64,000 nt of DNA from Chitinophagaceae bacterium (GTDB lineage: Bacteria > Bacteroidota > Bacteroidia > Chitinophagales > Chitinophagaceae): the NCBI GenBank assembly GCA_016710165.1, contig JADJLJ010000002.1, positions 310,001-374,000 of the forward strand. Reading direction: 5' to 3'. Shown piece by piece: positions 17,592 to 25,370 of this stretch; positions within the stretch are counted from its first letter, which is position 1, and every line of letters starts with the position of its first letter. The notes below the pieces were generated by a model that was not told the DNA's origin, ran no database searches, and saw only the letters and a list, made by a program, of their open reading frames with translations. A program made the translations under genes and the position numbers.

Positions 17592-19985
17592 CTATTTTCT
17601 CTTCACAAAATCCCTCAAATAACTGCAACTGCTGAAGGCCTCCTGATAAAAAGCGGTGTTACCGTATTCTTTTACAAAGGGTGGGAAATATTTGTTATTT
17701 GTGAAGGCAGGCCAGTAATCTTTAAAGGCTGCATCATATTTATCCCAGTTGCCGGTATACTCATTGTACTGCGGCTGGTGAACCTGCTTTTGACTGCATT
17801 TGGCCATCATGAATAAGCAACGGGCCTTGAAATTTCTGTCATTGGCAGCCTTCATGGCTTTCTCAAAATAGTCATGTGCCTTATAGCAACCGTAATATTC
17901 CTTCTGGAAGCCGGTGGTATTTTGCGGGATATAATATCCGTCAACGCCCGAGCGTCCATATTGCACCAGTTCCCAGGTATGGCCATAGTAGGTCATGTTA
18001 TACATGCCCAGCGCCATTTTATAATAGTGTTTTGCCGCATTGGCTTTGTCTGTTTCTGCTGCTTTTTGCAACCGCAGCATTTCCTGTGCAAAGGCCAGTT
18101 TGGTTGTTTTGTAATTCTTTTCACCCCGCAATTGTTCCTCCCGGTCGTACAACAGGTCCACAAAGGGATTCTTGGCGACCAGGTTTTTGTCCTGCGATTT
18201 TTTGAACCACTCCATGGCTTTGCTGTAATTGTATTCCCTTAAATAACACGTGCCGGCAAAATCAACCACTTCCTTTTTGGTCACGGAATTATGAATGAAA
18301 AGATAGTGGTCGAACCTGGTGGGTTGCTTATTGTCGAGCATGGCATACAGTTTCTCCACGTCTTTACTGATCAGTTTGTTGCGCAGGAACTCAACCCCCT
18401 CAATTCTCCGGTAATCATTTTGTTTTCCCTTCATGATCCAGTCTGCAGCGCCGATACACAGGGCTTCTTTCACCAGGTCGCCCTGCTCATGATAACGTTT
18501 TGCCAGTATCTCGCTCATCAGGTTCCGGTAAATGGTCTTCCATTGCTGTATTTCCGAATAGTTGATCTCCACCGGCTTTTCCGATCTCATTCTTTCTTCC
18601 AGCCATTGCAGGGATGGCAACAGCAGTTCTTCAAAAGCCGCATCGATCTTTTCCTTTTCATTGAGGGTGATGAGCAGGTTGGTGAGCGCCCACTGGTCTT
18701 TTAGTTTTGGGGTGAGCGGCATGGTGGCAGCCACGGCGGCATATTCCCTGGCATTGGAATAGTCTTTCATCATGTATGCAGCGTAAGCAGCCGCTGTTTC
18801 AAGCAATCCGGCATTTTTTAATTTATTATTTTGGGCGGCATTGTGCAGGAATGTTGCCAGGGCCTTTACTTCCTTCCCGGCATCGGTTACAATGCTGTCT
18901 GCATCACCATCGGTCCAGTTAAAATAAAATGCCTTGCCGCCGCTTTGTTTCTGCAGTACCGGTGAAAAATATTTTTCCTCCAGCTTGTTTATCTCCCGTA
19001 CCACCAGCACTTCCAGTTCTTCACTGGCCGGGTTGAGCCGGAAGATCTCTTCCATCGTACTTAATTCATTGTTTACACTGCCCAGGGCAAACAGTGCCAG
19101 CATGGATGCCCGTTCTTCATTATTCTTACATAGGTCTACATACTCTTTTCTCTCTGTCTTTGAATCCACGCTCCATTTAAATCCCAGGTAATTGGAAACT
19201 CTTTTTACCGGGGTGGAAGCGAATACCTTACTGAAAAGATAAGCCGCCTCTTTTTGCCGGCCACTGCGGAACAGGGCCCCGGCCTTCAGTGACAGGCAAA
19301 GGGGCTTCAATATACTGTTGGTATTGGTTTGGGCCGCATACTCATCGTACCAGTTGATCACATCGGTGTACCGCCCGCTGTAATGCGCCAGCCGTAAAAA
19401 CTGGTAAGCATATTTCTGTTTGAAGATATCTTTTTTGGCTGCCCCATACAATTGCTGCCCGTTCTTTATGAGCTTCGCCATTTTTAAACTATCCCTTTCC
19501 GGCACGATCCAGTCATCGGCCCCGCCGATCACATACGGCTCTGCCTGCCTGGCATACAGGATATATCCCAACGCTTCCAGGTCTTTGCTGTTGAGGAAAT
19601 ATTCCGTCATGCTGTTTTGCTTGACGGAATCCGGTATTTTCAGCGGCTGACCTTTTTCAATATGGTAATAGAGGTTATGGAGGTCTTTTACAGAGAATTT
19701 ATTCACTAATTTTTTTGCATCCGCAGCGCTGACGGGCGCTGTACAGTAACCGGCCCATTCCTGGGCAAGTATATCCGGAGTATTCACGGGTTCGCTGGCA
19801 TCGTATAAAAAATTATAACCGGTATAATAGAAAGGACGGTATGCTTTGGCGTCGGGCAGGTTCTGGTGAAAGAAGGAAGTGTAATAATCATACGGGTCTG
19901 CATCGGGGCCGCAGCCGATGATGTTTTGGGGAAAAGAAATGAGGAAGGCGCTAACGCAGGCTGTTATAAATACTTTCCAGTTCAT
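17592..19985 (-). CDS. Large uncharacterised lipoprotein with TPR-like repeats
   Basis: A 797-residue exported protein. The first 25 residues form a signal peptide ending in a lipobox-like IIGC, so the mature protein should be lipid-anchored at Cys25. The N-terminus after the cysteine (GPDADPYDYYTSFF) is followed by long alpha-helical sequence with repeated tetratricopeptide-like patterns (ALFRSGRQKEAAYLFSKVF, AAYAAYMMKDYSNAREYAAV, YSKAMEWFKKSQ, AHDYFEKAMKAANDRNFKAR). No enzyme motif is visible. Its ATG lies inside the 3' end of the upstream lipoprotein gene (35-base overlap), so the two are translationally linked. Function unknown. Confidence 0.8.
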   Translation of the reverse strand: MNWKVFITACVSAFLISFPQNIIGCGPDADPYDYYTSFFHQNLPDAKAYRPFYYTGYNFLYDASEPVNTPDILAQEWAGYCTAPVSAADAKKLVNKFSVKDLHNLYYHIEKGQPLKIPDSVKQNSMTEYFLNSKDLEALGYILYARQAEPYVIGGADDWIVPERDSLKMAKLIKNGQQLYGAAKKDIFKQKYAYQFLRLAHYSGRYTDVINWYDEYAAQTNTNSILKPLCLSLKAGALFRSGRQKEAAYLFSKVFASTPVKRVSNYLGFKWSVDSKTERKEYVDLCKNNEERASMLALFALGSVNNELSTMEEIFRLNPASEELEVLVVREINKLEEKYFSPVLQKQSGGKAFYFNWTDGDADSIVTDAGKEVKALATFLHNAAQNNKLKNAGLLETAAAYAAYMMKDYSNAREYAAVAATMPLTPKLKDQWALTNLLITLNEKEKIDAAFEELLLPSLQWLEERMRSEKPVEINYSEIQQWKTIYRNLMSEILAKRYHEQGDLVKEALCIGAADWIMKGKQNDYRRIEGVEFLRNKLISKDVEKLYAMLDNKQPTRFDHYLFIHNSVTKKEVVDFAGTCYLREYNYSKAMEWFKKSQDKNLVAKNPFVDLLYDREEQLRGEKNYKTTKLAFAQEMLRLQKAAETDKANAAKHYYKMALGMYNMTYYGHTWELVQYGRSGVDGYYIPQNTTGFQKEYYGCYKAHDYFEKAMKAANDRNFKARCLFMMAKCSQKQVHQPQYNEYTGNWDKYDAAFKDYWPAFTNNKYFPPFVKEYGNTAFYQEAFSSCSYLRDFVKRK

Positions 19986-21039
19986 TCGTTGTGTATTTAT
20001 TTAAAATTACAGAATCAAGGTGGTAGAGCGATACCCGTAGTTGGGTATTTTTCAATCTGCTGCCTGCTTCGTTTGCTGCAGCCAGGATCTCTTTCAGGTC
20101 GCTTTGTTCATCGCGGATCAAATCGCCCTTTCTCAGTTCATATCCATTCAGCAGGGTATCTTTCAGGATCTCATAGCGGTTGCCGGATCTTTTTGTAAAA
20201 GCATCCGTGAAGCAGTTGCCGGGCAGGTTTTGAATAAGTCCGGCGTAGCTGTTGTTACGGTATAGGACCTTCCAGTCGAATAAGGGAAGGGCCAGGTCCA
20301 GCGGCAGGGGATAATTGGAAAGGTTGCTGCTGTATTTTTTCAGTTCCCGGGTCTCCAGGATGGAATTTTTGGTTGCCGGGTTCTTTAAGTTGCCCATGTT
20401 GTAGCACATGAGCAGTCCCCTGTCAACAGGCGGCACACCGGTTTTGACCAGGAATTTGATTTGATGCAGGCGGATGGTGCAGGATAGTTTGTAGCCTGCC
20501 TGTCCGTTAGGCAGGTCTGTCACTTTTTGTTTGAGGTCATTCAACAGCCGGAAATATTTTTCTTTGGTAGCTTGCGTCCAGTCGCAGTCAATTTGTATTT
20601 CTTTTATGGACTTAAAGCGGTTGCCGCTGATGATATCCTGTATCAATGTATGGATCCGGTTTGCAAGCATGGTTATTTGTGATGGATCGGTCTTCCGGAT
20701 ACATTCATTGCTGATAAATACAACAGGGATCACCTGTATCTTCTCCGGAAGTTTGTTGTTTGTGACTTGCAGTTTCGCCACCGGCACGGGTGACCTGCTT
20801 TCTTCATCCCAATCCACATCGAAGAATTTAATGTAGAGGGTCTTTACTTCGAGTGAATCCAGCCGCTGTTCTTCAAATCGGGTCAGGGTAAAAACAGATT
20901 TCCAATAATAGAAACTACGTTCAACCGTTCTTTCTGATCTTTTCTCATTGCAGGAAATAGAACAGGCCAGGGATATCAATAGTAATGCCGGACAACGGGT
21001 AAGGGTATTATATTTAGAGACGGCGTTTAGAGAAAACAT
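19951..21039 (-). CDS. Uncharacterised lipoprotein with a DUF3142-like (TIM-barrel) pattern
   Basis: A 362-residue lipoprotein from the ATG at 21039; a GTG further upstream is less likely because the signal peptide (MFSLNAVSKY...LLLISLACSISC) starts here and ends in a lipobox. The mature part shows a series of beta-strands ending in acidic or polar residues typical of a glycosidase-like TIM barrel: VKTLYIKFFDVDWD, IQVIPVVFI, EIQIDCDWTQ, YKLSCTIRL, RGLLMCYNMG, LDLALPLFDW. This resembles the DUF3142 family; the assignment is by eye only. A 21-bp palindromic repeat is inserted in frame near codon 180. It is co-transcribed with the 797-residue lipoprotein gene. Confidence 0.75.
   Translation of the reverse strand: MFSLNAVSKYNTLTRCPALLLISLACSISCNEKRSERTVERSFYYWKSVFTLTRFEEQRLDSLEVKTLYIKFFDVDWDEESRSPVPVAKLQVTNNKLPEKIQVIPVVFISNECIRKTDPSQITMLANRIHTLIQDIISGNRFKSIKEIQIDCDWTQATKEKYFRLLNDLKQKVTDLPNGQAGYKLSCTIRLHQIKFLVKTGVPPVDRGLLMCYNMGNLKNPATKNSILETRELKKYSSNLSNYPLPLDLALPLFDWKVLYRNNSYAGLIQNLPGNCFTDAFTKRSGNRYEILKDTLLNGYELRKGDLIRDEQSDLKEILAAANEAGSRLKNTQLRVSLYHLDSVILNKYTTNELESIYNSLR
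20495..20515. repeat. 21-bp palindromic repeat copy (CCTGCC...GGCAGG) inside a lipoprotein gene
   Basis: CCTGCC at 20495-20500 and GGCAGG at 20510-20515 with a 9-base core; same arms and spacing as the copy in glyS (10622-10642). It encodes LPNGQAG in the host frame and interrupts an otherwise continuous sequence between two predicted strands. Confidence 0.55.
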
Positions 21040-21132
21040 GATGCCAAAAGTAAACCAATCAGGTAAATACCGGTTGCAGGGTATTGTACAGGTCACGCCA
21101 TTGCAGATATTTGAAGAACAAAAGCAACCGTT

Positions 21133-21621
21133 ATGAAATGGAATTTTGCATTACTGTTTTCTCTTTTCAGCCTGGTAATTAATGCACAGGATTATAAACT
21201 GGAAGGCAATGAAGTGAAGACCGCAAAGCAAGTAATATTTGAAACAGGCAGCGATAAATTGAAGCCGGAGAGTATGGCTGCCCTGGAGACCATTAAGCAG
21301 TACCTGGCGGACAAATCATATATCAGCCTGCTTCGGGTGGAATGTCATACCGATAATTCCGGCGATGCAAACGCCGGCCAGTTACTGACTGAAAAAAGGG
21401 CGCTGGCCATCTGCAAAAAATTAGTGGAGATGGGAGTGGACTGCAGGCGGCTGATCGCTGTTGGTTTTGGCAATACAAAACCCGTGGCAGATAACAGCAC
21501 GCCGGAAGGCAGGGCCCAAAACCGCCGGGTAAGTTTTTTAAATGCTGCTTTACGGAACAGGCTGATCGGGGGGATGCCGGCAGACGGAGGCGGCAAAGTT
21601 GCCGGGGATGTCTGTAACTGA
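21133..21621 (+). CDS. OmpA-family peptidoglycan-binding protein
   Basis: A 162-residue periplasmic or outer-membrane-associated protein: signal peptide MKWNFALLFSLFSLVINAQ, then a single OmpA-like domain. Visible landmarks are VIFETGSDKLKPESMAALETI, RVECHTDNSGDANAGQLLTEKRA and VGFGNTKPVADNSTPEGRAQNRRV, which hold the Asp and Arg that contact diaminopimelate in OmpA domains. There is no beta-barrel or lipobox. It is divergent from the lipoprotein pair and followed 23 bases later by the YcxB-like gene. Confidence 0.9.
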   Translation: MKWNFALLFSLFSLVINAQDYKLEGNEVKTAKQVIFETGSDKLKPESMAALETIKQYLADKSYISLLRVECHTDNSGDANAGQLLTEKRALAICKKLVEMGVDCRRLIAVGFGNTKPVADNSTPEGRAQNRRVSFLNAALRNRLIGGMPADGGGKVAGDVCN

Positions 21622-21644
21622 TTAGCGGTACTTATCTTTGCCGG

Positions 21645-22124
21645 ATGACCTCCCAGTTTTTTACCTACGACAAACGAAAAGTGATACAGGCGCTGCGCTA
21701 TCATTTTATTACCCGCAAGGAGATCCGGATCATGATGATCCTGGTGAATGTATTTGCCCTGCTGTCTGCGGCCTTGTTTTTCTTTAAGAAGATATCTCCC
21801 TTCGCTTTCCTGATCAGCTCCATGTTATGGTTCATGCTGATGATCACTTTCTGGTTCTTATTGCCTTATATGGTTTACCGGAAAGCCGATACGTTCAAAG
21901 ACCGTTTCCGGGCTAAATTATCCGAGGATGAATTCAGGATCGAGAATGAGCGGGGCGGCCGAAGCTGGAGATGGGGCGATTTCAGCACCTGGATCGAAAG
22001 CCCGCATTTTTTTCACCTGTATTTCAATACCCGGTCGTTCTTTATAGTGCCCAAAGATGCTTTTGAAGGGGATGAAGTACATGCTGCAAGGAATATATTC
22101 AGAGAAAAGATTGCCAGGAAATGA
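21645..22124 (+). CDS. YcxB-like membrane protein
   Basis: A 159-residue inner-membrane protein with two closely spaced membrane segments (about residues 28-45 and 50-72) and a C-terminal soluble domain with SEDEFRIENERGGRSWRWGDF and FFIVPKDAF, the pattern of the YcxB-like C-terminal domain. The function of the family is unknown. It follows the OmpA gene closely and converges on the GNAT gene. Confidence 0.75.
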   Translation: MTSQFFTYDKRKVIQALRYHFITRKEIRIMMILVNVFALLSAALFFFKKISPFAFLISSMLWFMLMITFWFLLPYMVYRKADTFKDRFRAKLSEDEFRIENERGGRSWRWGDFSTWIESPHFFHLYFNTRSFFIVPKDAFEGDEVHAARNIFREKIARK

Positions 22125-22156
22125 CCTCATCAGCTAAGAGGATAAAAGATAAAAGG

Positions 22157-22190
22157 AGCAAAAGAGGAGATTGTTATTTCTTCTTTTGCT
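22157..22190. terminator. Hairpin between convergent YcxB-like and GNAT genes
   Basis: AGCAAAAGA (22157-22165) and TCTTTTGCT (22182-22190) form an exact 9-bp stem around a 16-base loop. It lies between two convergent genes and may serve as a weak bidirectional terminator; there is no long T-tract after it. Confidence 0.4.
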
Positions 22191-22212
22191 CTCCTGAGCA
22201 TTTGTCGAAGGA
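22191..22212. repeat. CTCCTGAGC...GTCGAAGG intergenic repeat
   Basis: CTCCTGAGCATTTGTCGAAGG here and a CTCCTGAGCGGAGTCGAAGG copy at 56258-56282 share ends and differ in the core. Both lie in intergenic space. This type of short imperfect palindrome is common in Bacteroidota genomes. Confidence 0.5.
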
Positions 22213-22234
22213 TGTCCCCTTAGCTAAATATCTC

Positions 22235-22663
22235 CTATAAGTACTTTTCCATTACATAGTGCGGGATGGTAACTTCAGTAAACTCATCGCCAACGACCCG
22301 GTAGCCTAATTTTTCATAGAAGCCCAGCGCTGTTTTCCGGGCATGCATCAGCAGTCTTTTATAGCCCTTGTCCCTGGCAATGGTTTCTGCAAAATTCATC
22401 ATACTGGCGCCGATGCCTTTTCCCTGCAGGTTGTTCTGAACGGCCATTTGCCTGAGGCGCAAACTGTGATTATCGGTTTTTGTAAGCAGGCAGCAGGCGA
22501 GCATCTCATCATCATCAAAAGCGCCTATCAGGATGTCTTCTTTTTCCCTTGCCAGTTCTTCTTCATTAAAAGAAAGACCAAGGGGCTGGCGGAGAATGTC
22601 ATTCCGGAGTTTCACCATTTGTTGGTATTCTTTTGAGCCGTGGTCTATTTGTTTTAAGGCCAT
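22235..22663 (-). CDS. GNAT-family N-acetyltransferase
   Basis: A 142-residue acetyl-CoA-dependent acyltransferase. The acetyl-CoA-binding motif A is RQMAVQNNLQGKGIGASMM (near residue 75), followed by GYKRLLMHARKTALGFYEKLGY, the motif B region typical of the family. The opening MALKQIDHGSKEYQQMVKLR resembles the ElaA/YitI-like branch. The ATG at 22663 is preferred; a TTG further upstream would add 18 hydrophobic residues without family support. The substrate is unknown. Confidence 0.88.
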   Translation of the reverse strand: MALKQIDHGSKEYQQMVKLRNDILRQPLGLSFNEEELAREKEDILIGAFDDDEMLACCLLTKTDNHSLRLRQMAVQNNLQGKGIGASMMNFAETIARDKGYKRLLMHARKTALGFYEKLGYRVVGDEFTEVTIPHYVMEKYL

Positions 22664-22880
22664 AACAGGTTCAGTTTTGGTAAAGGGGTTAACTATTAGC
22701 AAAAGAAGAATTACCAATATACAAACTTTTTGGTATCAGCCCACCTATGGTAAAAAACTCTCATGAACTTTGGGGGCCGGGATGGGACCGCCAGCCACAT
22801 AAAAATCTGCTCCTTCGGATGGTTATTTTACCGGTGCCTGAAGGACCAAAAACCGTTTATAAGGGAACAATATCTATTTC

Positions 22881-22910
22881 TTTGTATTTATCCCAAAATG
22901 TATATTTTTG
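22881..22910 (+). promoter_or_regulatory. Predicted Bacteroidota-type promoter of acpP
   Basis: TTTG (22881-22884) and TATTTTTG (22903-22910), both exact consensus matches, are spaced by 18 bases. The acpP ATG lies 28 bases downstream. The 221-base gap 22718-22938 also contains a GC-rich patch (about 22775-22860) with a possible TCCTTC/GAAGGA hairpin that I cannot identify. Confidence 0.7.
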
Positions 22911-22938
22911 CACCCTATACAAACTAAATTTTACAATC

Positions 22939-23175
22939 ATGTCAGACATTGCAACAAGAGTAAAGAAAATAATTGTTGACAAATTAGGTGTAGATGAGGC
23001 GGAGGTAACCCCGGAGGCTTCTTTTACCAATGATTTAGGTGCCGATAGCTTGGACACCGTTGAACTTATTATGGAATTTGAAAAGGAATTCAATATTTCT
23101 ATTCCGGATGAGCAGGCCGAGACCATTACCACAGTTGGACAGGCCAATGCGTACTTAGAAGAGCATGCTAAGTAA
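22939..23175 (+). CDS. acpP: Acyl carrier protein
   Basis: The 78-residue acidic carrier of fatty-acid synthesis. The 4'-phosphopantetheine attachment site is Ser37 in the exact motif LGADSLDTVELIM. The start is the ATG at 22939 (MSDIATRVKKI); an upstream in-frame extension exists but has no family support and runs through the promoter. It is followed 26 bases later by fabF, then rnc, the classic acpP-fabF-rnc order. Confidence 0.97.
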   Translation: MSDIATRVKKIIVDKLGVDEAEVTPEASFTNDLGADSLDTVELIMEFEKEFNISIPDEQAETITTVGQANAYLEEHAK

Positions 23176-23201
23176 TTAATTTAATTATCACAGGCAAATT
23201 T

Positions 23202-24455
23202 ATGGCTTTAAAAAGAGTTGTAGTTACCGGGTTGGGAGCTCTGACGCCATTGGGCAAAACCGTTGACAGCTACTGGCAGGGTTTGACCGATGGGGTGAGT
23301 GGATGCGATAACATCAAACAATTCGACTGCAGCAAGTTTAAAACCAGGTTTGCCTGTGAGGTTAAAGATTTTGAACCTACCAGTTACCTCGACCGTAAAG
23401 AAGCCCGTAAGATCGACCGCTTTACCCAGTTTGCACTGATAGCCAGTGATGAAGCGGTAAAAGATGCGGGCATTAACCGGGAAAATGTTGATACCGACAG
23501 GGTGGGTGTCATCTTTGCCAGCGGTATCGGCGGGTTGATCACCTTCCAGGAAGAAGTGATCAACTTTGCCCTGGGCGACGGTACCCCTCGCTTTAATCCC
23601 TTCTTTATTCCCAAGATGATTCTGGATATTGCCGCCGGGCAAATTTCCATGCGGCATGGTTTCAGGGGCCCAAATTTTGCCGTGGTGAGCGCCTGTGCAT
23701 CCAGCACCAATGCCATCATAGATGCCTTTGATAATATACGTTTGGGGAAGGCCGATATCATACTTACCGGTGGCAGCGAAGCGGTTATCAGCGCTGCAGG
23801 GGTTGGTGGTTTTAATGCCATGAAGGCACTGAGCGAACGCAACGACAGTCCTTCTACCGCAAGCCGCCCGTTTGATAAGGACCGGGATGGTTTTGTTATG
23901 GGCGAAGGGGCTGGTGTTCTGGTACTGGAAGATATTGATCATGCACTGGCAAGGGGTGCAAAGATATATTGTGAGATTGCAGGCGGCGGAGCCACTGCCG
24001 ATGCACACCATATAACGGCTCCGCACCCCGACGGATTGGGCGCAAAAAATGTGATGGCGGCTGCATTAAAAGATGCCGGCATGAAACCCGAGGACATTGA
24101 TTACATCAATGTGCATGGTACCTCAACACCCCTGGGTGACATAGCCGAAACCAAGGCCATCCTGAGTGTATTCGGGCAACATGCGTACGATCTCAACATA
24201 AGCAGTACCAAAAGCATGACCGGGCATTGCCTGGGGGCTGCCGGTGTGCTGGAAGCGCTGGCATGTATCCTGGCAGTAACAAAAGATATTGTGCCACCAA
24301 CCATCAATCATTTTACAGACGACCCCGAGCTGGACCCCAGACTCAACTTTACTTTCAACAAGGCACAGCCACGCACAGTGAATGCAGCCCTGAGCAATAC
24401 GTTTGGCTTTGGGGGGCACAATGCGTCGGTTATTGTAAAAAAATACATTTCGTAG
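23202..24455 (+). CDS. fabF: 3-oxoacyl-[acyl-carrier-protein] synthase II
   Basis: The elongating beta-ketoacyl-ACP synthase, 417 residues. The Cys-His-His triad is visible: VSACASSTNAI (Cys near 165), INVHGTSTPLGD (His near 305) and SMTGHCLGAAG (His near 342), with the conserved lysine in STKSMTGH. The glycine-rich end NTFGFGGHNASVIV is also typical. It lies between acpP and rnc. Confidence 0.98.
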   Translation: MALKRVVVTGLGALTPLGKTVDSYWQGLTDGVSGCDNIKQFDCSKFKTRFACEVKDFEPTSYLDRKEARKIDRFTQFALIASDEAVKDAGINRENVDTDRVGVIFASGIGGLITFQEEVINFALGDGTPRFNPFFIPKMILDIAAGQISMRHGFRGPNFAVVSACASSTNAIIDAFDNIRLGKADIILTGGSEAVISAAGVGGFNAMKALSERNDSPSTASRPFDKDRDGFVMGEGAGVLVLEDIDHALARGAKIYCEIAGGGATADAHHITAPHPDGLGAKNVMAAALKDAGMKPEDIDYINVHGTSTPLGDIAETKAILSVFGQHAYDLNISSTKSMTGHCLGAAGVLEALACILAVTKDIVPPTINHFTDDPELDPRLNFTFNKAQPRTVNAALSNTFGFGGHNASVIVKKYIS

Positions 24456-24585
24456 TATTGCTTCTTTCTTATAAGCCGGCAAATAAAAACCCATTCCGGG
24501 CGTTTACCATTGCAAGGGGAGATAAAAAAAATCTTAATTTTATCTGTCTTAAATAAGATTAATTTCACGCAAACTATTTTCCGTT

Positions 24586-25296
24586 TTGCAATTCATAAAA
24601 GACTTATTTAAAAGCCAGAACAGCAACCGGGATTTCCGGAAGCAGCTTAATAATATCCTGGGATTTTCACCCGGCAATATCGCTTTATACAAAACGGCAC
24701 TGAGTCATCGCAGCGTACGGGAAGGGGCCGATGAGAATAATGAACGCCTTGAGTTTTTGGGTGATGCGGTTTTAAGTTCTGTGGTGGCGCATTACCTGTT
24801 CAGAAAATATCCATACAAGGGAGAAGGCTTTTTGACCGAGATGCGCAGCAAGATGGTGAACCGCCAGAAGCTGAATGATATTGCATTGAAGATGGGTATT
24901 AAAAAGATCACTTTTTATAACAAATATGATAATGCCCTTAAGGTTTCGCAGATATTCGGTAACACGCTGGAAGCATTGATCGGGGCCGTGTACCTGGATA
25001 AAGGCTATGCCGGTACCCATAAGTGGGTGGAGAAGTACATCATCATGCCGCATATGTTCATCGACGACCTGGAAGTGATCGAGATCAACATCAAGAACAA
25101 ATTATACGGCTGGGCCAATAAGAACGGCAAGGCCCTGGAATTTGAGACCCTGGATGAAAAATTTGAGAACGGCCGCCGCTTATTTACCATTGGCGCCACG
25201 GTTGACGGAGAATTGATCGCAGAGGCCAAAGGGTACAATAAAAAAGATGCCAGCCAGATCGCTGCACAGTTGGCGGTGGACAAACTGGGTTTATAA
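24586..25296 (+). CDS. rnc: Ribonuclease III
   Basis: Double-strand-specific endoribonuclease that processes rRNA and some mRNAs; 236 residues. The RNase III signature NERLEFLGDAVLSSVV is near residue 52 and the second acidic site LEALIGAVYLDKGY near 130. A C-terminal dsRNA-binding domain ends KKDASQIAAQLAVDKL. No ATG is available upstream before a stop (24550), so the start is taken as TTG at 24586, giving MQFIKDLFKSQ; this is a decided but uncommon start codon. Confidence 0.95.
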   Translation: MQFIKDLFKSQNSNRDFRKQLNNILGFSPGNIALYKTALSHRSVREGADENNERLEFLGDAVLSSVVAHYLFRKYPYKGEGFLTEMRSKMVNRQKLNDIALKMGIKKITFYNKYDNALKVSQIFGNTLEALIGAVYLDKGYAGTHKWVEKYIIMPHMFIDDLEVIEINIKNKLYGWANKNGKALEFETLDEKFENGRRLFTIGATVDGELIAEAKGYNKKDASQIAAQLAVDKLGL

Positions 25297-25330
25297 ACGT
25301 TTAAGGGTTTAAAGACGTTTAAGGGTTAAA
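25297..25330. repeat. Tandem ACGTTTAAGGGTT repeat between rnc and gpsA
   Basis: ACGTTTAAGGGTTTAA (25297-25312) and ACGTTTAAGGGTTAAA (25315-25330) are two direct copies with an 18-base period, followed by more AACG/TTTAAACG fragments up to 25370. The whole 74-base gap is built from this AT-rich unit. Confidence 0.6.
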
Positions 25331-25370
25331 AAACGTTTTTAAACGACTTAAACCATTAAACGATTTTACG

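Noticed and set aside
22747..23175. A 142-residue protein including acpP
   Set aside because: The extra N-terminus runs through the promoter and has no family match; the acyl carrier protein starts at 22939.
23208..24026. A 272-residue minus-strand gene opposite fabF
   Set aside because: It is a shadow frame of fabF with no motif or start context.
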